Shown: positions 24,622-32,080 of the stretch, in pieces | How the letters are laid out: each line of letters begins with the position of its first letter | Numbering within the stretch: position 1 is the first letter of the stretch | NCBI GenBank assembly: GCA_947165505.1 | Contig: CAMVAT010000038.1 | Coordinates: 1-32,086, forward strand | From: an uncultured Prevotellaceae bacterium | GTDB taxonomy: Bacteria > Bacteroidota > Bacteroidia > Bacteroidales > Bacteroidaceae | Length of the DNA: 32,086 bases | Direction: 5' to 3' | The notes under the pieces: model-generated | The model's input: the letters and a program-made list of their open reading frames with translations, nothing else | The model's database searches: none | What the model was told of the DNA's origin: nothing | Program-made: the position numbers and the translations under genes

Positions 24622-24694
24622 GTATTTTTTTCTTGTTTTCTTTCTATCTTATGTGGCCATTGGCTTGGCTGTTATTACTTCTCACTCCGTCACC

Positions 24695-25249
24695 TTAGAC
24701 TGTGAAGGCGAGAAAACGCACGGCTTTGTCACCCACGGCAAGCATGCCATGAGGCTTAGAGGAGTCGAAGTAAATGGAGTCGCCTTCGTCCAATACGATG
24801 GTCTTGCCGCCGATGTACAGCTCCATCTTGCCTTCCAACACCAGGTTGAATTCCTGCCCCGGGTGGGTGTTCTTATACACCACGCGGGCACCGGGTTTCG
24901 GCTCTACGGTCACGATAAACACATCGGCCTTGTGGTTGACGAAACCACTCACCAGCGACTGGTATTTATATGCTTTTGTGCGCTCCACGCTCATGCCCTG
25001 ACCCTTGCGCACCACGAAGTACGACTTCATGTGCGGGGCCTCGGCAAACATCAGCTCTTCGGCCGACACACCGTATTTATGGGCTATCTTCATCAGGTTA
25101 GAGATGGTGATGTCGGCCTCGCCACGCTCTATCTTCTCGTATTTCTCTACGTCGATGCCGATGGTCTCGGCCATCTCGCTCGCAGGTATCTCGAGCACGT
25201 CGCGCAAACCGCTCAACCGCTCGCCTATCTGTTTCAGTTGGTCATCCAT
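24695..25249 (-). CDS. XRE-family HTH regulator with C-terminal cupin sensor domain
   Basis: A 184-residue cytoplasmic transcription factor. Residues about 5-65 form an XRE helix-turn-helix (IGERLSGLRDVLEIPASEMAETIGIDVEKYEKIERGEADITISNLMKIAHKYGV). About 110-184 form a cupin_2 domain (NTHPGQEFNLVLEGKMELYIGG, LDEGDSIYFDSSKPHGMLA) with a possible metal or ligand pocket. Members sense small molecules such as polyamines, amino acids or acyl compounds and control adjacent genes. I chose the start at 25249 because the 14 codons before it are not part of the HTH fold. It sits just upstream of the acyl-CoA synthetase gene, which is the likeliest target. Confidence 0.88.
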   Translation of the reverse strand: MDDQLKQIGERLSGLRDVLEIPASEMAETIGIDVEKYEKIERGEADITISNLMKIAHKYGVSAEELMFAEAPHMKSYFVVRKGQGMSVERTKAYKYQSLVSGFVNHKADVFIVTVEPKPGARVVYKNTHPGQEFNLVLEGKMELYIGGKTIVLDEGDSIYFDSSKPHGMLAVGDKAVRFLAFTV

Positions 25250-25332
25250 AATCTGTTCTTTGTTAAAGTTGCAAATATCTGTCGCCCCCAAACCATCCCC
25301 CCCAAAATACCACCTCTTAAGTGTTAAGTAAT

Positions 25333-25367
25333 CTCTTACCTCTCACCTCTTACCTCTCACCTCTCAT
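25333..25367 (-). repeat. 7-bp tandem repeat abutting the proC stop codon
   Basis: Five 7-bp units alternate CTCTTAC, CTCTCAC, CTCTTAC, CTCTCAC, CTCTCAT and end exactly at the base before the proC stop (25368-25370). The surrounding 25250-25332 spacer shows nothing else definite. Confidence 0.85.
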
Positions 25368-26153
25368 TTAGCACCCTGCTTTCAGCCCCCTTATCACCGA
25401 CGAGGTGAATCCGGCGTGCTCCATCTCGTTCAGACCCTTGATGGTCACTCCGCCAGGCGTGGTCACCAGGTCGATGGCGGCCTCGGGATGCAGACCGGTA
25501 GCGGCCAGCAACTCCACGGCGCCTTTCATCGTCTGCATCACGATGCGCTTGGCCTCGTCGGCCTTGAACCCTAATTCCACACCGCCCTCAGAGGCGGCGC
25601 GCACGTATCTCATGGCATAGGCGATGCCGCACGAGGCGAGTGTGGTGCCGGCGGCCAGATGGCTCTCTTCGGTCAGGATGCTCTCGCCCATGGAGTCGAA
25701 CAGGGCTTTTACGCGTTCGGTATGCTGCGGCTCGGCGGCTATCGCCGGCACGATAAAGGTCATGGAGGCCAACTGGGCGATGGCGATATTGGGGATGACC
25801 AGATAGGTGGGTATCATGTCACCGTCTTTGGCCATCCAGGTCTGTATGTCGGCCGACTTCACGCCTGCTGCCACAACGATGAGTATCTGGCGGCGGTAGT
25901 CGAGCGTCTCTTTGATGCCTTTGAGCACTCGCTCCACCAACCATGGCTTCACCACCACGCATACGATGTCGGCTTCTGCCGCTGCCTGTTGGTTGTCGGA
26001 CGTGACATGGACGCCGCGTTGCGCGAATTTTTCAAGCACGGCGGCCGAGGGGTCGCTCACGGTGATATCGACGGTGTCTATATACTGGCTTTTCAGCAGT
26101 CCCTCTACCGTGGCGCCTCCCATGGCTCCGGCACCTATTATTGCTATCTTCAT
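25368..26153 (-). CDS. proC: Pyrroline-5-carboxylate reductase
   Basis: A 261-residue NAD(P)H-dependent enzyme catalysing the last step of proline synthesis. The N-terminal Rossmann motif is IIGAGAMGGA (5-14). VVVKPW is the conserved turn after beta-strand 4. The C-terminal dimerisation and active-site region has the P5CR signature LVTTPGGVTIKGLNEMEHAGF. Length is typical. The start ATG overlaps the stop of the aminotransferase gene (ATGA, 26150-26153), so the two are translationally coupled. All three proline genes are thus within this operon. Confidence 0.95.
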   Translation of the reverse strand: MKIAIIGAGAMGGATVEGLLKSQYIDTVDITVSDPSAAVLEKFAQRGVHVTSDNQQAAAEADIVCVVVKPWLVERVLKGIKETLDYRRQILIVVAAGVKSADIQTWMAKDGDMIPTYLVIPNIAIAQLASMTFIVPAIAAEPQHTERVKALFDSMGESILTEESHLAAGTTLASCGIAYAMRYVRAASEGGVELGFKADEAKRIVMQTMKGAVELLAATGLHPEAAIDLVTTPGGVTIKGLNEMEHAGFTSSVIRGLKAGC

Positions 26154-27295
26154 AGGGTTGATATTACGTTTTTAAATCGGTTGATAAAATTGTCGGCATC
26201 CGCCTGCGTCAGACACAACGGCGGCAACAGACGGAGGATATTCGTGCCCGCGCAGCCAGTGAAGCAATGCTCCTGCTTGATGAGGGGCACGCGCACGTCT
26301 TTGTGCGGTATGTCGAGGTCGATGCCGATCATCAGTCCGCGGCCGCGTACATCATTGATGTGCGACTGGCCTTCGGCTTGCAACTTCTTCAACTGCTCCA
26401 TCAGATACGTGCCTACCTTGTCGGTATTCTCTATCAGGCGCTCTTCCTCAAACACGTCGAGCACGGCGAGGGCTGCGGCGCAAGCCAGATGGTTGCCGCC
26501 AAAGGTGGTGCCCAACTGTCCATACACGGGCTGAAACTCGGGGGCGATGAGCACCGCACCCATCGGGAAACCATTGGCGATGCCTTTGGCCACCGTGATG
26601 AGGTCGGGGCGGATGCCCAGCCATTGGTGGGCGAAAAACTTACCCGAGCGACCGTAGCCGCACTGTATCTCGTCGCAGATGAGCAGGGTGCCGTATCGCT
26701 TGCAGGCTGCGGCCAGACCCTGGGCAAACTCGGCCGTGGCCAACTGTATGCCGCCTACGCCCTGGATGCACTCGAGAATGACGGCGCACACGTCGCCCTT
26801 AGATAATTCGGCCTCCCACGCGGGCAGGTCGTTCAGCGGCAGGTAGGTCACATGACCGTTGTCGTTGATGGGGGCGATGATCTTGGGGTTGTTGGTCACC
26901 TCCACAGCCAGCGAGGTGCGGCCATGGAAGGCTTTCTGTGCCGACAATACGCGGGTGCGGCCGTTGGTAAACGAGGCCAGCTTCAGCGCATTCTCGTTCG
27001 CTTCGGCACCCGAGTTGATGAGAAACAGCTGGTAGTCGTCGTAACCGCTGATGCGACCTAAGCGCTCGGCCAGTTCTACCTGCAGCCGGTTGATGACCGA
27101 GTTGCTGTAGAAACCGAGACGGTTGAGTTGTTCGGTCACTTTCTGTATATAGTGGGGGTGTGAATGGCCGATGCTGATGACGGCATGACCACCATACAGG
27201 TCCAGGTATTCCTGACCTTGGTCGTCCCATACCCGGCACCCTTTGCCCTTGACGATATTGACGTCGAAGAGCGGATATACATCAAATAGTTTCAT
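26150..27295 (-). CDS. argD: Acetylornithine/N-succinylornithine aminotransferase
   Basis: A 381-residue PLP class-III aminotransferase converting N-acylglutamate semialdehyde to N-acylornithine with glutamate as amino donor. Visible motifs are NSGAEANENALKLA (95-108), HGRTSLAVEVT, ICDEIQCGYGRSGKF with the cofactor-contacting Asp208, and Lys237 in VAKGIANGFPMGA as the Schiff-base lysine. GTTFGGNHLACAAALAVL follows. Given the SOTCase in the same operon the natural substrate is probably the N-succinyl form, which is an inference. The start MKLFDVYPLFDVNIVKGKG is typical. It follows argC by 58 nt of degenerate repeat and overlaps proC by 4 nt. Confidence 0.93.
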   Translation of the reverse strand: MKLFDVYPLFDVNIVKGKGCRVWDDQGQEYLDLYGGHAVISIGHSHPHYIQKVTEQLNRLGFYSNSVINRLQVELAERLGRISGYDDYQLFLINSGAEANENALKLASFTNGRTRVLSAQKAFHGRTSLAVEVTNNPKIIAPINDNGHVTYLPLNDLPAWEAELSKGDVCAVILECIQGVGGIQLATAEFAQGLAAACKRYGTLLICDEIQCGYGRSGKFFAHQWLGIRPDLITVAKGIANGFPMGAVLIAPEFQPVYGQLGTTFGGNHLACAAALAVLDVFEEERLIENTDKVGTYLMEQLKKLQAEGQSHINDVRGRGLMIGIDLDIPHKDVRVPLIKQEHCFTGCAGTNILRLLPPLCLTQADADNFINRFKNVISTL

Positions 27296-27301
27296 TCAAT
27301 G

Positions 27302-27349
27302 TTGAGATTTGAAATGTGTGATTTGAGATGTGGAATTTGAGGTTTGAGA
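27302..27349 (-). repeat. Degenerate TTTGA-type repeat between argC and argD
   Basis: The 58-nt spacer is almost wholly made of imperfect TTTGA-containing units (TTTGAAA, TTTGAGA, TTTGAGG, TTTGAGA) spaced 7 to 13 nt. It appears to be an eroded member of the same class of junction repeats seen elsewhere in the window. Confidence 0.5.
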
Positions 27350-27353
27350 ACAG

Positions 27354-28367
27354 CTAAAAAGCGGATGCTTTCAGTCGCAAACCGGCTCTCTCGTCGATGC
27401 CGAACATGATATTCATGTTCTGAACGGCTTGACCTACAGCGCCTTTCAGCAGATTGTCGATGGCCGAGGTGACCAACACTTTGCCCTCAAACACATCTAC
27501 ATGCACCAGGGCTTTGTTGGTGTTGACCACTTGCTTCAGGTCGATGGGCTTTTCACTGTAGTGCGTGAAGGCGGCATCCTCATAGAATGTGCGGTAGGCG
27601 TCGGTGACACCGGCACCGTCGGCATCGGTCTTGATGACTGCGGTGCAGAAGATGCCACGGGCAAAGTCGCCGCGGTAGGGGATGAAGTCGATAGAGGCGT
27701 CTAAGTAGCCTTGCACCTGCTTGAGCGACTGACGTATCTCGGCCACATGCTGGTGCGTGAAGGCCTTGTAGATGCTCAGGTTGTTGTTGCGCCAAGAGAA
27801 GTGGGTGGTGGCTCCGGGTTTCTGACCTGCACCTGTCGATCCGGTGATGGCATTGACGGCAACGTCTGTCTTCAGCAATCCCAGTTTGGCAGCTGGCAGC
27901 AAGGCTACCTGTATCGCCGTGGCGAAACACCCCGGGTTGGCCACATGCTGAGCCTGACGGATAGACAGCTTGTTGATCTCGGGCAGTCCATAGACAAAGT
28001 CGTGATGCTCGGGGGTGATGTTGCTGCCCACATATTCCATCGGGTCGGTGCTGGCTATTCTGAAGTCTTGCGCCAAATCGATAATCTTCACACGCTCGGG
28101 GATGCTGTGCTCTTTCAGGAAGGCGGCACTCTTGCCATGCCCGAAACAAAAGAACACTACATCTACTTGCTCGAACGGCATCGTGTCCGAGAAACGCAGG
28201 TCGGTGTCGCCGACGAGCCCTTCGTGCACGTCGCTCACCAGATTGCCGGCATTGCTCTCGGAGTGGGCAAAGACAATCTCCGCCTCGGGGTGGTTGAGCA
28301 GCAGGCGGATGAGCTCGCCGCCCGTATAGCCTGCTGCGCCTAATATTCCTACTCGTATCATACTCAT
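27354..28367 (-). CDS. argC: N-acetyl(succinyl)-gamma-glutamyl-phosphate reductase
   Basis: A NADPH-dependent reductase of the N-acylglutamate branch, 337 residues from the start at 28367. That start (MSMIRVGILGAAGYTGGEL) forms an ATGA overlap with pspC; another Met two codons later is equally close to the Rossmann strand. The GAAGYTGGEL loop binds NADPH, catalytic Cys147 lies in HVANPGCFATA, and the family segments PGATTHFSWRNNNLSIYKAFTHQH and IPYRGDFARGIFCT are intact. Length is normal for the short bacterial ArgC type. It sits between pspC and argD in the operon. Confidence 0.95.
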   Translation of the reverse strand: MSMIRVGILGAAGYTGGELIRLLLNHPEAEIVFAHSESNAGNLVSDVHEGLVGDTDLRFSDTMPFEQVDVVFFCFGHGKSAAFLKEHSIPERVKIIDLAQDFRIASTDPMEYVGSNITPEHHDFVYGLPEINKLSIRQAQHVANPGCFATAIQVALLPAAKLGLLKTDVAVNAITGSTGAGQKPGATTHFSWRNNNLSIYKAFTHQHVAEIRQSLKQVQGYLDASIDFIPYRGDFARGIFCTAVIKTDADGAGVTDAYRTFYEDAAFTHYSEKPIDLKQVVNTNKALVHVDVFEGKVLVTSAIDNLLKGAVGQAVQNMNIMFGIDERAGLRLKASAF

Positions 28368-28552
28368 GGTTGTTTGGGGGCTAAAAGCCAAAGGATAATA
28401 TATGCCATGACACCGGTGCCAAGGCAGAAGAAGGCGGCGATGAACCCCGCACGTATTAAGAGGGAGTCAACGTTGAAATATTCGCCTAAACCGCCGCATA
28501 CACCGCCAATCTTCTTGTCGGTCTGCGATAAATAGAATCGTTTCTGTGTCAT
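28364..28552 (-). CDS. Small PspC-domain membrane protein
   Basis: A 62-residue protein consisting of one PspC domain: MTQKRFYLSQTDKKIGGVCGGLGEYFNVDS, then a membrane helix (about 32-57, AGFIAAFFCLGTGVMAYIILWLLAP). PspC domains are known from phage-shock envelope-stress regulators, but single-domain versions are common in Bacteroidetes with unknown role. I chose the start at 28552, 8 nt after the argG stop. Its stop overlaps the argC start (ATGA). A membrane protein embedded between argG and argC is unexpected; it may be a passenger or may link envelope state to the operon. Confidence 0.88.
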   Translation of the reverse strand: MTQKRFYLSQTDKKIGGVCGGLGEYFNVDSLLIRAGFIAAFFCLGTGVMAYIILWLLAPKQP

Positions 28553-28560
28553 CGTCGTCG

Positions 28561-29763
28561 TTAGCGTTGCTCGTCTTTGTGAATGCCATAATACACGCGG
28601 AGTGGGGTAGAGCTGACCTTGATGAAGCCTTTGGCCTCGTCGGCGGTCCAACCTGTCTGGGTCTCACCATATTCGCCGAGCTTCGAACGGGTCAGGTCAT
28701 TGGGCGAGTCGATGCCCACGGTCTCGAATCCGTAGGGGCGCAACTTCAGGATGGCGGTGCCGGTCACGTTGCGCTGGCTCGAGGTGAGCATGGCTTCGAT
28801 GTCGGGCATCACGGGCTCCAGATACTGGCTCTCGTGCAGGAACATGCCATACCAGTTGGCCACTTGGTCTTTCCAATACTGCTGCCATTTCGAGAGCGTG
28901 GATTTCTCCAGTAAGCGGTGTGCCTCGATGATGAGCTTCGGGGCGGCGGCCTCAAACCCCACACGGCCTTTGATGCCGATGATGGTGTCGCCCACGTTGC
29001 AGTCGCGGCCGATGGCGTACGAGGCGCCTATCTCTTCTATCTTCTGGATGGCTTTCACCTTGTCGGCATACTCCTCGCCGTTCACGGCCTTGATTTCTCC
29101 TTTCTCGAAGGTGATGGTCAGCAGCGATTCCTTGTCCTCGGCGGTCACGTGCTTGAGATAAGCCGACTCGGGCAGTCCCTGAGTGGGGTCGAGCAGTTCG
29201 CCGCCACAGATGCTGGTGCCCCAGATGCCTACGTTGTAAGAGTACTTTAACTTGGTGAAGTCGGCCGTGAAACCGTGCTCGTTCAGATAATCGACCTCTT
29301 CCTTGCGGGTGAGTTTCTTGTCGCGGGTCAGCGTGATGATCTCCACGCCGGGGGCCATCACCAGGAAGGTCATATCGAAACGGATCTGGTCGTTGCCCGC
29401 TCCGGTCGAGCCGTGGGCGATGGCGTCGGCGCCAATCTCGTTGGCATAGCGCGCGATGGCGATGGCCTGGAAGATACGCTCGCTGCTCACCGAGATGGGG
29501 TAGCAGTTGTTGCGTAGCACATTGCCGAAGATCATGTATTTGAGCGACTTCTCATAGTATTCGTGTGTCACGTCGAGGGTCACATATTTCACAGCGCCTA
29601 ACTTGTAGGCGTTCTCTTCGTTCTTCTTCAACTGCTCTTCGCTGAATCCGCCTGTGTTGGCACATGCGGCATATACGGCATAGCCTTCTTGGGTGAGTTT
29701 CATCACGGTGTAGCTGGTGTCTAAACCACCTGAAAAGGCTACCACTACTTTTTTCTTTTCCAT
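28561..29763 (-). CDS. argG: Argininosuccinate synthase
   Basis: A 400-residue enzyme ligating citrulline and aspartate with ATP. The start at 29763 gives MEKKKVVVAFSGGLDTSYTV, with the PP-loop SGGLDTS at the N terminus. Further signatures are YAACANTG, AHGSTGAGNDQIRFD and EGTxS-type citrulline contacts; IGRDCNVGDTIIGIKGRVGFEAAAP and SKWQQYWKDQVANWYGMFLHE mark the C-terminal domain. It lies 50 nt after the GNAT gene and 8 nt before pspC. In a pathway with N-acylated citrulline a deacylase must act before this enzyme; that gene is not in the window. Confidence 0.96.
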   Translation of the reverse strand: MEKKKVVVAFSGGLDTSYTVMKLTQEGYAVYAACANTGGFSEEQLKKNEENAYKLGAVKYVTLDVTHEYYEKSLKYMIFGNVLRNNCYPISVSSERIFQAIAIARYANEIGADAIAHGSTGAGNDQIRFDMTFLVMAPGVEIITLTRDKKLTRKEEVDYLNEHGFTADFTKLKYSYNVGIWGTSICGGELLDPTQGLPESAYLKHVTAEDKESLLTITFEKGEIKAVNGEEYADKVKAIQKIEEIGASYAIGRDCNVGDTIIGIKGRVGFEAAAPKLIIEAHRLLEKSTLSKWQQYWKDQVANWYGMFLHESQYLEPVMPDIEAMLTSSQRNVTGTAILKLRPYGFETVGIDSPNDLTRSKLGEYGETQTGWTADEAKGFIKVSSTPLRVYYGIHKDEQR

Positions 29764-29813
29764 ATCATGAATATGATTTTGATGTGTATAATTGTATTTT
29801 AACTCTTTCTTAC

Positions 29814-30410
29814 TTATGACTTGCCTTCTATCTCGCGGATGCGGGCCAGCACCTCTTCGGGTATCTTGGCGGGCAGGTGCTCCTCGGGGTCGTAGAGCAT
29901 GGCGGTGCAGATGCAGTACTTGCGCCCGGTGCGGTGCAGCACATCTACATTGATGCACCCCTCGCAACCACGCCAGAAGGCCTCGTCGTCGGTCAGGTCG
30001 GCAAACGTGACGGGCTGATAGCCCAGGTCGGTGTTCATCTTCATCACCGCGGCGCCACTGGTCAGCGAGAAAATCTTGGCATGGGGCCAGCGGGTGCGGG
30101 CCAGCGAGAAAGTGAGGTCCTTGATACGCTTCGAGATGCCCATGCCACGATAGTTGGGATGGACAATGAGGCCCGAGGTGGTCACATATTGCTTGTTGCC
30201 CCAAGTCTCGATGTAACTGAATCCGGCAAAGGTGTCGCCGTCGAGCGCGATGACGGCTTTCGCCTCGCGCATCTTGGTGGTCAGATATTCGTGCGTGCGG
30301 CGGGCTATGCCCGTGCCGCGTACCTTGGCGGCATCGGCGATCGTTTCTAAGATGGTATCTACATATTTCTCGTGCGACGCATCGGCCACTACCACTTCAA
30401 TGTTCTTCAT
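29814..30410 (-). CDS. GNAT acyltransferase, probable N-acylglutamate synthase
   Basis: A 198-residue GNAT-fold protein with the acyl-CoA-binding segment GLIVHPNYRGMGISKRIKDLTFSLAR at 80-105 (RGMG loop). It is placed between argR and argG, 14 nt after argR. No classical argA or argJ is in the operon, and to my recollection a homologous GNAT at the same place in Bacteroides thetaiotaomicron was assigned by genetics as the missing N-acylglutamate synthase; I could not verify this here. The C-terminal part carries four cysteines, C149, C152, C166 and C168 (GCEGC ... KYCICTAMLYDP), spaced like a metal site, which is unusual for GNAT enzymes. The acyl donor may be succinyl-CoA, given the SOTCase. 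Confidence 0.8.
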   Translation of the reverse strand: MKNIEVVVADASHEKYVDTILETIADAAKVRGTGIARRTHEYLTTKMREAKAVIALDGDTFAGFSYIETWGNKQYVTTSGLIVHPNYRGMGISKRIKDLTFSLARTRWPHAKIFSLTSGAAVMKMNTDLGYQPVTFADLTDDEAFWRGCEGCINVDVLHRTGRKYCICTAMLYDPEEHLPAKIPEEVLARIREIEGKS

Positions 30411-30424
30411 ATCGTGTCTATATG

Positions 30425-30901
30425 TCAGTTGATGTTTGGTATAATCATGTTCAGCCCGTCTATCACTTCCTGCCGCGATGAACCCTCACGTACGACGATG
30501 AAGATGGTGTCGTCGCCGGCTATGGTGCCTAATATCTCGGGGATGTCGCTGTTGTCGATGTTATACGCGATGCTGCTCGCATAGCCGGGACGGGTTTTGA
30601 TAACTCCCATGTTGCCAGAAAAGTTGATGGAGAGAAAACCTGAGGTCTGAAGCATCTCTATCGCACTGCGCGGCTTGCTGATGCGCTTATACATCGTCTC
30701 ATTGGGCAATACATATACGTATTTGCCATTCATGCTCGCGGCCTTGGCTACTTTCAACTGCTTCAGGTCGCGGCTCAGAGTGGCTTGCGTCAGCTTATAA
30801 CCCTCTTTCTCCAATGCTTGCAACACTTCTTCTTGACTGCCTAATTCCATGCTCGAAATGAGCATCTTTAGCGTCTCCATTCTGCTGTTCTTAACTTTCA
30901 T
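30425..30901 (-). CDS. argR: Arginine repressor
   Basis: A 158-residue ArgR/AhrC protein, first gene of the arg/pro operon. Residues about 1-75 are the winged-helix DNA-binding domain (SSMELGSQEEVLQALEKEGYKLTQATLSRDLKQLKVAKA, with the SRDL recognition motif). The C-terminal domain has the hexamerisation and arginine-binding segment PEILGTIAGDDTIFIVVREG, where GTIAGDDT carries the arginine-contacting Asp pair. I chose the start at 30901 (MKVKNSRMETLKMLIS). Codons before it overlap the promoter and ARG boxes. With arginine as corepressor it should repress its own operon through the sites at 30904-30968. Confidence 0.95.
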   Translation of the reverse strand: MKVKNSRMETLKMLISSMELGSQEEVLQALEKEGYKLTQATLSRDLKQLKVAKAASMNGKYVYVLPNETMYKRISKPRSAIEMLQTSGFLSINFSGNMGVIKTRPGYASSIAYNIDNSDIPEILGTIAGDDTIFIVVREGSSRQEVIDGLNMIIPNIN

Positions 30902-30903
30902 GT

Positions 30904-30968
30904 CTGTATTTTTATACTTTCGGGATGCAAAAGTACGAATTTTTATACGTTCATGCAAATTTTTATGC
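30904..30968 (-). promoter_or_regulatory. Three ARG-box-like operators at the argR promoter
   Basis: Three similar sites share an ATTTTTAT core (plus strand) at 30908-30915, 30939-30946 and 30959-30966: CTGTATTTTTATAC, CGAATTTTTATAC and GCAAATTTTTATGC. The cores of the second and third are 20 bp apart, about two helical turns, as for paired ARG boxes; the first is 31 bp (about three turns) further. They cover the promoter spacer and the start region. Confidence 0.7.
30928..30959 (-). promoter_or_regulatory. Promoter of the arg/pro operon
   Basis: On the minus strand TTTG (30959-30956), 20 nt, then TACTTTTG (30935-30928) fit the Bacteroidetes consensus. Transcription would start near 30921, leaving a leader of about 20 nt before the argR start at 30901. 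Confidence 0.7.
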
Positions 30969-30986
30969 GAAAAAGTGTATATAGCA

Positions 30987-31017
30987 AGCGCAAATGGCGG
31001 ATTTCGCCATTTGCGCT
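30987..31017. terminator. Hairpin between BI-1 gene and argR
   Basis: AGCGCAAATGGCG (30987-30999) and CGCCATTTGCGCT (31005-31017) form a perfect 13-bp stem with a 5-nt loop. It lies downstream of the minus-strand BI-1 gene and upstream of the argR promoter. It probably ends the BI-1 transcript, though no tight T-run follows on that strand. Confidence 0.6.
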
Positions 31018-31080
31018 CTTATTTCTTTGCCCGTTTGATGCCGATGGGGCTGATATGGCTCCACGGCAAGGTGCATACGG

Positions 31081-31794
31081 TTATTTCCTGTCGCCTAAGA
31101 TGCGGAGCAGATAGATAAACAGGTTGATGAAGTCAAGGTAGAGGGTCAACGAACCCAAAAGGGCGATTTTGTGGGCTTGCTCATTGGGCTCCTCACAGGT
31201 GGCCAGCATGTTCTTGATCTTCTGGGTGTCCCAAGCGGTCAGGCCTACGAAGATGACTACTCCGGCATAGCTGATGATGAGGTCAAGGGTACTGCTGTGC
31301 ATGAACAGGTTCACCAACGTGGCGATAATCAGGCCGATGAGGGCCATGAACAGTATCTTGCCTATCGACGAGAGATCGGTCTTCGTGGTGTAGCCGATGA
31401 GCGACATCACGCCGAAGGTGCCGGCGGTGATGAAAAACACTTTGGCAATCGAGGTCTCGGTGAAGGCGTACAGCAGCGGCGAGAGCGTCAGGCCGTTGAT
31501 CACCGAGTATAGCACAAACAATAGGGTGGCGGTGGTAATCGACATCTTGTGGATCATGCCGCTGATGACGAACACCAGCACCAATTCGCCGATGATCAAA
31601 CCCCAAAACAATACTTGGTTCTCAAGAATCGTGAAGATGAAACGTTCGTTAGACAAGACAACCATCGATGTGACACCGGTGATGGCCAATGCTAACGTCA
31701 TCCATAGATACACTTTGCGCATGAGCGCAGGAAAGGCGGCTGCCAATGTGCCTTCCTGCTCGTTGATCATTCTGGTTAATTCTTCTTGTGTCAT
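31081..31794 (-). CDS. Bax inhibitor-1/YccA family membrane protein
   Basis: A 237-residue inner-membrane protein with seven predicted helices, matching the BI-1 (UPF0005) family in length. Helices fall at about 28-48, 57-78, 85-106, 114-134, 142-162, 168-186 and 212-232. The family pattern appears in SVINGLTLSPLLYAF, ITAGTFGVMSLIGYTTKTDLSSIG and the acidic pair region AWDTQKIKNML ... LYLDFINLFIYLLRILG near the C terminus, where conserved aspartates in characterised relatives form a pH-sensitive latch for calcium leak. It has its own promoter and is separated from argR by a hairpin, so it is likely monocistronic. Physiological role in this organism is unknown. Confidence 0.93.
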   Translation of the reverse strand: MTQEELTRMINEQEGTLAAAFPALMRKVYLWMTLALAITGVTSMVVLSNERFIFTILENQVLFWGLIIGELVLVFVISGMIHKMSITTATLLFVLYSVINGLTLSPLLYAFTETSIAKVFFITAGTFGVMSLIGYTTKTDLSSIGKILFMALIGLIIATLVNLFMHSSTLDLIISYAGVVIFVGLTAWDTQKIKNMLATCEEPNEQAHKIALLGSLTLYLDFINLFIYLLRILGDRK

Positions 31795-31873
31795 ATAAAT
31801 ATTTTAAGCGTTAATGATGAAACAATGGGTATGATTGTAATTGCTAAGAAGCGTAATTGCTTCTATAGAACTA

Positions 31874-31905
31874 CAAAATTAGATATTTATGACAGAATAT
31901 ACAAA
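31874..31905 (-). promoter_or_regulatory. Promoter of the BI-1 gene
   Basis: On the minus strand TTTG (31905-31902), 20 nt, then TAATTTTG (31881-31874) match the Bacteroidetes consensus. The predicted start near 31867 leaves a leader of about 70 nt. Confidence 0.65.
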
Positions 31906-32008
31906 ATAATAGCCTCCTTTTTTGATTTTTTTTGCATTTTAGCCGCTACACCCTATATATTTATAATAAGGTGTCGCTATCACCCCTTATACAATCCTCT
32001 CTCGCGTT

Positions 32009-32080
32009 CCTCTTGTTACTCTTGTTCCTCTCGTTTCTCTCGTTACAACCGTTCCTCTCGTTACTGCCGTATTTCTCGTG
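32009..32080. repeat. 9-bp tandem repeat at the right edge
   Basis: Eight 9-bp units of the form CCTCTCGTT, with variants CCTCTTGTT, ACTCTTGTT, TCTCTCGTT, ACAACCGTT, ACTGCCGTA and TTTCTCGTG. The array continues to near the window end, so its true extent is unknown. It is another member of the junction tandem-repeat class. The remaining 31906-32008 stretch is AT-rich and holds nothing I can name. Confidence 0.8.

Noticed and set aside
22918..24705. Plus-strand open frame of 595 codons opposite the acyl-CoA synthetase
   Set aside because: The minus strand shows all adenylation motifs; the antisense frame is open only because of codon bias.
25250..25332. Internal promoter before the HTH-cupin gene (GATATTTG on the minus strand)
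   Set aside because: It misses the T of TAnnTTTG and has no TTTG at 19-21 nt, so it cannot be supported.
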